Of a stretch of DNA of 12,842 nt, positions 1 through 8,456 are shown one piece after another. Positions within the stretch are counted from its first letter, which is position 1. The number at the start of each line of letters is the position of its first letter. The DNA comes from Theodoxus fluviatilis (Eukaryota; Mollusca; Gastropoda; Cycloneritida; Neritidae). A program made the position numbers and the translations under genes. Location: NCBI GenBank assembly GCA_034096865.1, contig JAWQFJ010001243.1, forward strand, positions 97,608 to 110,449, given 5' to 3'. The notes under the pieces were generated by a model. That model saw only the letters and a program-made list of their open reading frames with translations. It was not told the origin of the DNA and ran no database searches.

Positions 1-340
1 ACGTCATATGGTGAAACGTTGAAACATGCCTGCACCTGCACACATATTATTGCTTAAGATAGTACAAGTACATTAAGGATAAATAGAATGCATAAACTTT
101 CAGCCATTGAGTATCTGTACAGAACATAGACCTCATTTGGAATAAAGAGTAGTAGCGGCTGATCATATTGGCTTAGCAAATATCTCTGTTTGGCTACAAC
201 ATATGATATGCCTTTGTCATTTGCAAGATATTTTTCACAATTTTTTTTTTTTTCAAACATAAGTTTACATTTGTAGGCCTGTTAGTCACCTGTACAGTGT
301 TTACCATCAGTTTGTTACTTTGACTTTACAGACAGTTAGA
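1..340. other. Intronic or intergenic AT-rich sequence, no gene seen
   Basis: This stretch is AT-rich and has no convincing exon. A run of 13 T at 241-253 could be the reversed poly(A) tail of an old retroposed sequence or a simple homopolymer. The minus-strand frame open across 54-260 has no recognisable domain, and its lysine-rich start is simply the T-run read backwards. If the galactosyltransferase gene downstream extends leftward, this would be part of its intron. Confidence 0.5.
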
Positions 341-384
341 ACATACATACATACACACATACATACATACATACATACATACAT

Positions 385-423
<39 letters not shown>

Positions 424-474
424 CATACATACATACATACATACATACATACATACATACATACATACATACAT

Positions 475-559
<85 letters not shown>
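341..559. repeat. Compound microsatellite (ACAT)n-(AC)n-(ACAT)n-(CAGA)n
   Basis: A compound simple repeat is directly visible. ACAT tetramers run from 341 to about 400, AC dinucleotides from about 401 to 424, ACAT again to about 476, and then CAGA tetramers to 559. The tetranucleotide blocks are nearly free of interruptions. Open frames on both strands (Tyr-Ile-His-Thr, Thr-Asp-Arg-Gln and Cys-Leu-Ser-Val repeats) come purely from the tetranucleotide period and are not genes. A second compound AC/CAGA repeat lies at 4809-5134. Confidence 0.97.
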
Positions 560-792
560 GTGAAGGCAAATACTGCGTTATCAATATCACTCATTTCTGT
601 CTGCGTAGAGATTATTTCCACAACTAATCACTCCAACCGTTTGTATCAGTTTCCTGCAAAACGAGCTGTCTCGCATTTTACAGTCAGTCTGCCTCCATTT
701 ACCTATCAGCCCTCTGTGTTATCGGAAACCTCGGCCTGACACTTTCTAGTGGATTGCTTATCTTTCATCAACTGATATACTAAAGGTCTTCT
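560..792. other. Unique spacer between two simple repeats
   Basis: This is non-repetitive sequence separating the CAGA tract from the GA tract. No gene, splice site pair or regulatory motif stands out. Confidence 0.5.
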
Positions 793-978
793 GAGAGAGA
801 GAGAGAGAGAGAAAGAGAGAGGGAAAGAGAGAGAAAGATAGAGAGAGAGAAAGAGAGAGAAAGAGAGAGAAAGAGAGAGAAAGAGGGAGGGACGGACGGA
901 GAGAGAGACAGACAGAGACAGAAACAGAGACAAAGAGGGAGGGAGGGAGGAGGGAGGGAGGAAGGGGGGGGAGGGAGG

Positions 979-1021
<43 letters not shown>

Positions 1022-1424
1022 GATAGAGAAAGAGAGAAAGAGAGAGAGAGAGGAGACGGAGAGAGAAAAAGGAGAGAGATGAGAGGAGACAGAGAGAGAG
1101 GAGACAAAGAGACAGAGAGAGAGAGAGACAGAGAGAGAGAGGGGAGAGAGAAAGAGAGAGAGACAGAGAGAGAAAGAGAGAGACAGACACAGGAAGAGAG
1201 AAAGAGAGAGGATACAGAGAAAGAGAGAGAGAGGAGACAGAGAAAGAGAGAGAGAAAGAAAACAGAGAGAGAGAGAGAAAACAGAGAAAGAGAGAGAGAA
1301 AGATAGAGAGAGAGAAAAGACAGTGAAAGAGAGACAGACACAGAAAGAGAGAAAGACAGACACAGAGAGAGAAAGAGAGACAGACAGAGAGAGAGAGAAA
1401 GAGAGAGAAAGCGAGAGAGAAAGC

Positions 1425-1479
<55 letters not shown>
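793..1479 (+). repeat. (GA)n-rich polypurine tract, about 0.69 kb
   Basis: The + strand is almost entirely purine, with GAGAGA and GAAAGAGA units and scattered single C or T interruptions (GACAGA, GATAGA). The central part (937-982) is G-rich, with many GGG runs and one run of eight G. Such homopurine-homopyrimidine mirror-type tracts are known to be able to form triplex (H-)DNA. Serine/leucine-rich frames on the minus strand and Arg/Glu-rich frames on the plus strand are dinucleotide artefacts. It ends about 50 bp before the 45-bp minisatellite. Confidence 0.96.
937..982 (+). other. G-quadruplex-prone core of the GA tract
   Basis: Within 46 bp there are at least seven runs of three or more G separated by one to four bases, including eight consecutive G at 964-971. 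This satisfies the usual G3+N1-7 pattern more than once. It sits on the + strand, which is the sense strand of the downstream exon, so an RNA G-quadruplex in the pre-mRNA is also possible. Whether it folds is not known. Confidence 0.6.
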
Positions 1480-1530
1480 GCCTTTTTACATTGCAACTTT
1501 CCAACCATTCATGGGTGCTCAAACCCCACA

Positions 1531-2025
1531 CTAATCCCACCTGGTCAACGTGCTCCTCCTATGGTCACTCTCACACTAATCCCACCTGGTCAACGTGCTC
1601 CTCCTATGATCACTCTCACGCTAATCCCACCTGGTCAACGTGCTCCTCCTATGATCACTCTCACGCTAATCCCACCTGGTCAACGTGCTCCTCCTATGAT
1701 CACTCTCACGCTAATCCCACCTGGTCAACGTGCTCCTCCTATGATCACTCTCACGCTAATCCCACCTGGTCAATGTGCTCCTCCTATCATCACTCTCACA
1801 CTAATCCCACCTGGTCAACGTGCTCCTCCTATGATCACTCTCACGCTAATCCCACCTGGTCAACGTGCTCCTCCTATGATCACTCTCACGCTAATCCCAC
1901 CTGGTCAACGTGCTCCTCCTATGATCACTCTCACGCTAATCCCACCTGGTCAACGTGCTCCTCCTATGGTCACTCTCACACTAATCCCACCTGGTCAACG
2001 TGCTCCTCCTATGATCACTCTCACG
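1531..2025 (+). repeat. 45-bp minisatellite, 11 copies
   Basis: Eleven head-to-tail copies of a 45-bp unit start at 1531, 1576, 1621, 1666, 1711, 1756, 1801, 1846, 1891, 1936 and 1981, each beginning CTAATCCCACCTGG. Copies differ by only a few substitutions. Copy 6 (1756-1800) is the most divergent. Copies 1 and 10 share the ATGGTCAC variant with a final A. Because 45 is a multiple of three, two + frames stay open through the array and give 15-residue peptide repeats. Nothing supports translation: the frame starts inside the GA repeat and no domain is recognisable. The array ends about 140 bp upstream of the 3' splice site of the galactosyltransferase exon, so it is probably intronic. Confidence 0.97.
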
Positions 2026-2164
2026 CCATCTCAACTCCATTGAGAGCACACATCTACCATTAGACTGCGGATGAACGCGCCAAAGTTTTCCTTTTTCACA
2101 AATTTCCTGCTGAGCCCTCACAGGTACCCCCTTTACTCTCATGACCTTGTTGCTTGTGTTGCAG
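2026..2164 (+). promoter_or_regulatory. 3' end of intron with splice acceptor at 2163-2164
   Basis: The acceptor is the TTGCAG ending at 2164, preceded by the T-rich stretch CTTGTTGCTTGTGTTGCAG. The downstream codons (Ser-Lys-Tyr-Tyr-Val-Pro) match the GT31 family in phase 0 from 2165, which fixes the junction. A possible branch-point pentamer CTCAT lies about 25 bp upstream. The stretch 2115-2140 (GCCCTCACAGGTACCC and following CTTTACTC) resembles the dispersed element seen at 12757, so part of the acceptor region may be repeat-derived. Confidence 0.75.
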
Positions 2165-2548
2165 TCCAAGTACTACGTGCCGAAGGAGCTGTACCCCTAC
2201 GACAAGTTCCCTCCCTACTGTGGGGGATTTGCCTATATGCTGCACCCTTCCACAGCAAGGGCGCTATATAACGCCTCCATCAATTCACGATTCTTCTGGA
2301 TCGACGATGTGTACGTCACGGGTTTTCTGAGGGAAAAGGCCAACGTGACACTCACCAGCTTTGCCGAGCCCTATGGCTTTGGTTTTACCAGTGACTTCGA
2401 CAGACTCATCACCAAAGTGAAACCTCCCAGACGATCTCAGTTGGCCGCGGTGAGCGTGAAGAACAGACTGTTCCATCTAGGAGACACAGAAACGCCCCAA
2501 GTGTACAAGGCAATGTGGAACCACATCACAGGAAAGGACGAGGAGTGA
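2165..2548 (+). CDS. GT31 beta-1,3-galactosyltransferase-like, terminal exon (partial)
   Basis: This is the last coding exon, 127 codons plus TGA, of a glycosyltransferase family 31 protein (Pfam Galactosyl_T type). Known members are type II membrane proteins of the Golgi that transfer galactose or N-acetylhexosamine from a UDP-sugar in beta-1,3 linkage to glycoproteins, glycolipids or proteoglycans. Visible hallmarks, numbered within the exon, are a PKELYP segment (6-11), FPPYCGGFAYML (15-26), which matches the family's Y/F-PPYC-G-GY motif, and IDDVYVTG (46-53), which matches the conserved (E/D)DVYVG block thought to carry catalytic acidic residues. Two N-glycosylation sequons (NAS at 36, NVT at 60) fit a lumenal domain. 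The cytoplasmic tail, the transmembrane anchor, the DxD metal-binding motif and the N-terminal half of the catalytic domain must be on upstream exons outside this window. The C-terminal part ends in Lys-Asp-Glu-Glu and looks complete. It could instead be a beta-1,3-GlcNAc transferase; the donor sugar cannot be read from this exon alone. Confidence 0.88.
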   Translation, partial: SKYYVPKELYPYDKFPPYCGGFAYMLHPSTARALYNASINSRFFWIDDVYVTGFLREKANVTLTSFAEPYGFGFTSDFDRLITKVKPPRRSQLAAVSVKNRLFHLGDTETPQVYKAMWNHITGKDEE

Positions 2549-3770
2549 TATCGCTCGTGCCATAAAGTCTTGTCCTAGCAAGGCTGTTTTCTCGTGTCGT
2601 GTGCGTGTTGCCGTCTGTGCTGACGGCGTGTTGTCGTGTGTTCTAGGGTGATTTGGAAATGTCGGGTTCAGGTGAAAGCGATGGATTTTTCCCGCCAAAT
2701 ATTCTTATGAGTGTTTCATCTGCTGTGAGGAGAACAAAGAGGGAAATGGTTTTTCTTCGTCACTCAAAATATGCACAGTGATTGTTGTACGAATTCAGCA
2801 TGAGGATTTAACAGCCTTGTCCCAGGTGATATTAACACGTCTCTTCGACTCCATTAACATTGTGGGGAATACCAGACCTTGACTGCGCGCACTCAGGATG
2901 CCAGCTACTGCATACACCGTCGTCAGACTGGAGCTGTTCTCGCTAAGTCATCCTCCCCATCTATAGTAGCAGGAGCCAGTTAGCGGCTGGAGACGAAACC
3001 ACTGGTGATTCGTGTTGGCGAGTGCCAGAATGTCGGGGCTTTTTCACCTCCATACAAAAACTAACAGGATTCTCGTCAAACAACGCCACACAGTGGTCCA
3101 GTGCCTGACATGCAGTCAGTCGCTTCTTGGCCATCTGCTGGTTCCAGATATAAAGCACAGGATCCTGAGGCAAATCATCAAGAATGCAGTGTGTGAGACC
3201 CTCCTCCTCCTTTCCAGGCGTGAGTTTGTCACGTGCCTCTTCAGCTAGGGACAGTTCAGGATGAGCGCATACAACGGCTTTTTGTTTTTTACGTCCAACC
3301 AGCCCTGAGACCCAACGCGCCGAGCAACTTGTGGAGTGGCCAGAAAACATGAGCACGTTTTGCTTTGCTCTGTGATGACTTCATCTGTGATTCAAGGCGG
3401 AATTTCATTTTCTGACTTTATGGTTAATTCTTTGACTTGTGATAGGTCGTGGACTACCAGCTGCAGAAGAGGTAGCGTGTGCAGCACCAAATGAAACAAC
3501 TGCAAACAAAACCATCGCGAGGCGTGATACACGGGTAGGTGACAAGGAACGACACCCGGAAGAGGACATTATTGCGGCAGCAGGAGTGGACTTCCTTCCA
3601 GAGGGAAGTTGTGACTGGACCGAAGAGCAACAAAACATGAAGAAGCAAGGGAGATCAGCAGCAAAAGGCGGAGCGTCCATCCTTTTTAGATAACTGTTAA
3701 TGGAAGCATTGATGCCTGGTCTGCTGCTTGCGTTCTCTCTTAGTCTTCCGACGGTGTTGTTGTTGCGTCT
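2549..3770 (+). other. Putative 3' UTR then intergenic sequence
   Basis: The sequence after the stop codon is unique. Part of it should be the 3' UTR of the galactosyltransferase transcript. I find no canonical AATAAA on the + strand between 2549 and 7906. Variants exist (TATAAA near 3149, ATTAAA at 5433), so the transcript end cannot be placed. A 131-codon minus-strand frame spans 2961-3356 (first ATG at 3350). It has a normal amino-acid mix but no domain I recognise and is not called as a gene. Confidence 0.45.
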
Positions 3771-3850
3771 GCTTGCATGCTTACTTGCTCGCTTGCTTGC
3801 TAGCGTGCTAGCTTGCAAGCGTGCTTGCTTGCTAGCGTGCTCGCTTGCTG
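3771..3850. repeat. Degenerate GCTTGC/GCTAGC tandem repeat
   Basis: About 80 bp of GCTTGC, GCTCGC, GCGTGC and GCTAGC hexamer/tetramer units. It includes the perfect 10-bp palindrome GCTTGCAAGC at 3811-3820 and several GCTAGC palindromes, so it could extrude small hairpins. The Ala/Ser/Lys-rich and Cys/Leu-rich frames crossing it are repeat artefacts. Confidence 0.85.
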
Positions 3851-4806
3851 TTCGCTCCAACCTCATGCCTGTCCTCTTTCCTGCTCTCCAGAACATGGTT
3901 GCTGGGCAGTGTTAGTTTGAACACAGTCCACAAACACCGTTTGTCTGGCAATATATTCTTGTGCGAGTTTCAGCCCTCACGTATGGGCTCGGCGTTTTTA
4001 ATCCTGTCGTCGCTCTCTGCTCCCGACTTTGGTGGTGAATACCTTCAAAGGCTCTAATGCTTGAAATGCAGTGTTTACTGGCGCATGAAGCTCTCTCCTC
4101 GTCTATGTCGGGCCCGAGTTCAGTGGCGTTTGTCTCTGTGTTCAAGGCATTTTAGGGACGGGATTTGAATTTCTGTCTTCAAAGTATTCTAAAAACTCGA
4201 TTTTGCAATCTCTCTGCTGTGGCAATGAAATGTCAATGGTTACTCGCATCTGGCATGAAAGTCACCCTCAAAGAACGACCTAGGTTGCAATAGTTTCGCT
4301 TGTTTCTGTGTCTCTCGTGCGTAGACTTTGATTTCACGCTCTTTTGTGTGGAGACTACATTCAAAGTCGTCTTACTTTGCAATAGGTACTTCTACTGTAA
4401 TCGCTAATGCTTCCGTGCCATTGAATTGTAGCCATATATGTCTTGGAATCAGATAAACAACTTGGTACTAGTGCTCTGTCGTGGGAAAAAGGAGTGCAAT
4501 GGATACTCTGCCTTCAGCACCGACGTGATATCGGCAAGGGTTATCATCTGGCATAATCGCTCCACGGGTGTTACACAGTTTTCACAAAATCTCACGTTCA
4601 TATCTAACTACGCCTCGAATTGTTATTACCTTTTTGATGCATGTGATTTTTCACCCCAGAACGTTTTACTATTTTAACCTCTCGCTACGTAACTGTTAGC
4701 ATGATAGTATGGGCTTTAGAGATCTTGGCGTGCATGACTGTGTTGGGGCGCACTTCTCAATAGACGCCAACACTTGTCACTTCTGTATTTGTCATGGGTG
4801 TGGTGA

Positions 4807-4808
<2 letters not shown>
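3851..4808. other. Unique intergenic sequence, no gene seen
   Basis: Non-repetitive sequence of ordinary base composition. The open frames here (for example 4438-4677 on +) are below 80 codons, have no recognisable motif and lack a convincing splice context. I see no RNA gene or promoter-like motif cluster. Confidence 0.4.
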
Positions 4809-4850
<42 letters not shown>

Positions 4851-4873
4851 ACAACACACACAGACAGACACAC

Positions 4874-4920
<47 letters not shown>

Positions 4921-4923
4921 CAT

Positions 4924-4954
<31 letters not shown>

Positions 4955-4975
4955 CGCACTCACTCTCACACACTT

Positions 4976-5028
<53 letters not shown>

Positions 5029-5072
5029 CACACACGCGCGCGCGAGCGCGCGCACAGACACACACACAGAGA

Positions 5073-5133
<61 letters not shown>

Positions 5134-5134
5134 A
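4809..5134. repeat. Compound microsatellite (AC)n-(CAGA)n-(AC)n
   Basis: AC dinucleotides run from 4809, are interrupted by CAGA tetramers at about 4875-4920, and then continue as AC to about 5134. Interruptions include CTCACTCTCAC near 4960 and a CG-alternating segment at 5035-5053. Thr-His and Cys-Val repeat frames on the two strands are dinucleotide artefacts. The AC/CAGA combination echoes 341-559, but the ACAT component is absent. Confidence 0.97.
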
Positions 5135-6518
5135 TGTGCCCACTTTTTATTTAGTAAAAACCTACAGCATTACTGCAGCATTATTCGCATGCTTCCTTTC
5201 GGACAGAGGCTTGGCTGGTTTGCAGAAAAATATAGTTTTATGTGAAGGTTGAACAATGCCATACTGAGTACCTTGCACTCTCAGTCTTCATTGAATACGT
5301 GTACTGTGACAAAAAGTATTAATTTTCCTTCTGTTCGTGATAACGTCATTTTATCTTTTTCGTACACATTTTATTTTCCGCCAAATTTGCTCTGTAAGCC
5401 AAAAGAAGGGAAGACGATATCATATGCAAAGGATTAAACTATGTGAGCATGATTGTCAGTGCCTCATACGGCGAATATCGTCAAACTGTACCAGGAATGA
5501 TGTTGCTCTGTTGTTAATTATCAACGTGAAGAAAACAGTATGCTATTTGTGAAAATGTTCAGTCAACATTCGTGAACCTTTTTGAATCATGAGCGTGCAG
5601 TTGTATTACAACTGCAATAACAAAACTTGTCATAGATATGTATTAGACCACGATGAACAGCTGATGAACTCTATTGTCTTTTGCTGGAGTGGTCATACAA
5701 CGGTTTTCTACAAACTTCCGTGACTAGAATGTTCATTTACGACAAGTGAGGTCAAATGGAAGACAATCAAAAATGTATGCTCATTCAAAAGTTTTTAAAA
5801 ATCATTTTCTTGGTCGCTTCATGCGTACCCCATTTCTTGTAACGAGAGTTAAGTCTGAACGAAAACGTGAATTTCATGAAACGATTGGGCTGGTTGGTTT
5901 GCCTGCTTGACCTCTTCGCTTCCGATTTCTCAATGTTTCATCTCGCTGTACTTTTATGTTCGGGTTTCTCACTAACGGTCTGATAATTCCGTCCACGCGA
6001 GCGCTTTGACTTGTCCACGTCTTTTTGTCTGGTTGTGGCGCAGGGTTCTGGTAAGCTTTTCCGTTTGAACTAGTAAGTTCTACAACGTCCTTTCTCTAGG
6101 TTCTGCGTTTTGTTTTCGTCCGAATGAGAACCCTTACGTTTCTGCTGGAGTGGCGTTTATAGACATTGTGCTCGAAAACTTCCTCTCTAGAACTCAAGAA
6201 CTTTCACACCCCAGTTATCAATGGCTCTACGATGGGATGTAACCCGTTCTTTGGCCCCCTTTGCGGTATTATTCATGGAACTGCATTTCATAGTTACGTA
6301 AAAGATATTATCCATGTATTTATTGCCCTGTGTACATTAGGCAAATACGGTGTGCAAGTGTGGTGTGTTTCTGCATCTAGACGGGATTTCTTGCTTACCT
6401 TTTCATGCTTGGATGCCTGCGACCTTGAGTGCTCATATGGTACGAGATACCTCTCTGTAATGCTTCACCTGTTGATCTTTTCATCGTCTGTGGGCAGATG
6501 CAATTCTCTGGCTAGCAA
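5135..6518. other. Unique AT-rich intergenic sequence, no gene seen
   Basis: No exon with recognisable protein similarity, no tandem repeat and no RNA gene is apparent. A plus-strand ATTAAA at 5433-5438 is a possible weak poly(A) signal. The longest frame, which begins at 6166 and continues to 6639, encodes a cysteine- and hydrophobic-rich peptide without a recognisable motif, and its 3' part overlaps the promoter-like patch that follows. Confidence 0.4.
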
Positions 6519-6725
6519 CGTGCCGCACGTGAAAACTGTGATAATCTTGCGGTACGTTGCCGCCGTGCCGCACGAGTTTCGCGCCTTTTCCCGTCACTTC
6601 CGCCTACAGACTGACAGGCTCCACACGTCAGACTGGTAGCAACGCATGCTGGGAAATGAGTTTAGTTGTATCAGTATCTGTGCACGGCATAGTAAGACCG
6701 TACTAAGGAGTTTGACAGATGGCGC
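6519..6725 (+). promoter_or_regulatory. CpG-rich promoter-like motif cluster
   Basis: Between 6519 and 6605 CpG dinucleotides are much denser than in the flanks (roughly a dozen per 100 bp by eye). Motifs typical of animal core promoters occur together: an E-box CACGTG at 6526-6531; CACTTCCGC at 6595-6603, the reverse complement of an ETS/GABP site; GCATGCTGGGAA at 6644-6655, the reverse of the ZNF143/STAF core TTCCCAGCATGC, next to the RFX-like half site GTAGCAAC; and AGATGGCG at 6717-6724, a YY1-like site. A palindromic CGTGCCGCACG occurs twice, at 6519-6529 and 6564-6574, exactly 45 bp apart. This is motif evidence only. A YY1-type site overlapping an ATG suggests transcription to the right. 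Confidence 0.4.
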
Positions 6726-6850
6726 TGGCTGCTAAATATACCTCCCTTCACTTTGGCTGGAATCCCTGGCCACAGAGCTGTGGGGGCCTGCTCCAAGAGA
6801 TGTGCACAAGACTGCTGCAGGCCGCGCTGAGCGCCGTGGCAAAGTGGTAG
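6719..6850 (+). CDS. Possible 43-codon small ORF downstream of the promoter-like patch
   Basis: An ATG in a fair Kozak context (GACAGATGG) opens a frame beginning Met-Ala-Leu-Ala-Ala-Lys that runs 43 codons to TAG at 6848. It is the first ATG after the ETS/ZNF143-like sites. It has no recognised domain, and the first residues are not hydrophobic enough to call a signal peptide. It may be a small protein, an upstream ORF in a 5' leader, or a chance frame; the ATG itself may only reflect a YY1-like DNA site. A perfect donor-like GTAAGT lies downstream at 7075-7080, after the stop, so this would be untranslated-exon territory if it is spliced there. Confidence 0.2.
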   Translation: MALAAKYTSLHFGWNPWPQSCGGLLQEMCTRLLQAALSAVAKW

Positions 6851-8310
6851 TGCTGGTTTCTTGTGGAGGCTGCGGTGTGCCTCACGACTGCGGCCAGGGA
6901 AGTTGAGTTCCACGGTCCAACCGCGAATTATAATCAGACAATTGTCTCATTGTCTAATGAATACAGCCAGATAAGCATTGTGCAGAAGCCTCACTATCAT
7001 AGAGAGAGGTCTGGGAAATGAAATCGCGACAGAATGAAAGGTTCGGGAATGAAACAGCCAAAAAGATGTTTTTAGTAAGTAGGGAAAGATATGATCCGCT
7101 GGTGAGCTACTTTGAAAACACAAACTGTTTTGTGAAGGCAATCTGCCCATTGTAAATACAGGTCGCTTGTTGAATCATTCTGATACAAATCTGGCGTAAA
7201 TGATCTCGAGCGTAAGCCATTACAGACTTCTGAATCGGCTGCATAAATGATTGAAGTAATGATATGCTGATTCACATCTAAAGCACGTTCAGTAAAAAAA
7301 GAGGGATTTTGTTTGGGCTTCTAATGCATGACACCGCCTTAAGAGATTAGCCGCTGCACAAGTGTGGACGAACTCGTGACTACAAATCCAATGTTGTTTA
7401 CATTACATAACCCCGTTTTTCCAGTAATAGAAAGTGTTCAAAGACGTCTCTATCTACAACGTAATAAGTCTACGATATTGCGGGATGAACGGGTCATGGA
7501 GCTTGTTGGTATGCCTAGATGTGGTCATTCTAACATATGCTGCTCAAGTGGTGAAGATGGGTATATTGCCAGTGGATATAACTTACTTGGAAAAGTTGAG
7601 GTGTTGGGAAAACTAACACGATTCAAGAAACCGGATTGAAAGAAAATAACTTTAAGAATGCAAGAGAGGAGCCTGCTTGATGTCTTCAGGATGGAAAGAA
7701 AACGGACGTGGCGCGTTGTTATTTTCTTTTTTTCATCTTATCTCTTTCTAATGTATCATTCACCTATTTATCCGGAATTTTCTCTTCCTTTTTATCCCAT
7801 CTCCATTACCCGCTCGCAGAATAGCCCACGGCGCACATCGCCAGCCAACGTCAACGTCATGTAGTTCCCACGTGACCTGTTTGAGACAAGCGGAGTCGTG
7901 TTGAGAAATAAACGGTGCTTTCGCTGCAGGGAGAAACCCACTGCTTGGTCAAAGCGTGTGCTTGGAGTGTGGGAAGGTCGGACAACCGATATTCCGATTG
8001 AACGTGGAAGGAAACAGCCTATGAGAGCAGTTTTTAAGAGTTTTCAGTACCACAATATAACACTCTTTATCCTAGCAGTGGCTGTGGACGGGGGGATGCG
8101 AAGGGTTAATTCTTCTCCCACCTCATCACCCCCCTATCCTACCTCCATTCTACCTCCAACATCTCCTTCCATCTCTTCTTGGGGCCCACGACGGGGCGTA
8201 AGGACGGGCTGAGGGTGTTGTCCGTGTCTGGTGTTCGTGCGTTCATTGTCCGTGTACGTTGCTCGTGCCACCGTTGTACGTGTCCGTGTGAGCGTCACAG
8301 GCGTCCGCGG
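6851..8310. other. Unique sequence without a recognisable gene
   Basis: This holds scattered short open frames without recognisable motifs (for example 7364-7639 on +). A consensus splice donor GTAAGT sits at 7075-7080. An AATAAA at 7907-7912 is not followed by an obvious GT-rich element. Between 8219 and 8300 the word GTCCGTGT recurs three times about 30 bp apart in a GT/CG-rich stretch, possibly a decayed minisatellite that leads into the 45-bp repeat. Confidence 0.4.
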
Positions 8311-8445
8311 AGCGCCCACAGCCCCGATACGTCCTGACTGTCTGGGGAATTGGAGAGCGCCCACAGCCCCGATATGTCCTGACTGTCTGGGGAATTGGAG
8401 AGCGCCCACAGCCCCGATACGTCCTGACTGTCTGGGGAATTGGAG
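8311..8445 (+). repeat. 45-bp tandem repeat, 3 copies
   Basis: Three copies begin at 8311, 8356 and 8401 with AGCGCCCACAGCCCCGATA and end in GGGGAATTGGAG. They are nearly identical; the middle copy has ATATGTCC where the others have ATACGTCC. The unit is unrelated in sequence to the 45-bp unit at 1531 despite the same length. The array stops 11 bp before the 80/83-bp array begins. Frames open across it on both strands follow from the period being a multiple of three. Confidence 0.95.
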
Positions 8446-8456
8446 AGCTGCAGCAA

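Noticed and set aside
54..260. 68-codon minus-strand frame
   Set aside because: Its lysine-rich start is the T13 homopolymer, the rest has no motif, and the frame is short in AT-rich DNA.
307..739. Open frames on both strands with Tyr-Ile-His-Thr, Thr-Asp-Arg-Gln and Cys-Leu-Ser-Val repeats
   Set aside because: They are translations of ACAT, AC and CAGA microsatellite tracts; the period explains the openness on both strands.
706..1540. Several Ser/Leu-rich minus-strand frames of over 200 codons and Arg/Glu-rich plus frames
   Set aside because: They are translations of a GA dinucleotide tract, which contains no stop codon in most frames. No domain is present.
1323..2063. 246-codon + frame with 15-residue repeats that could look like a secreted repetitive protein
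   Set aside because: It begins in the GA tract and runs through a 45-bp minisatellite whose unit is a multiple of three. A second + frame is equally open, and it sits just upstream of a splice acceptor in likely intron.
2835..2860. Possible tRNA B box (CTCTTCGACTCC)
   Set aside because: No A box at a suitable distance and no cloverleaf could be drawn.
7907..7912. AATAAA as a functional poly(A) site
   Set aside because: No GT- or T-rich downstream element within 50 bp; weaker than the site at 10298.
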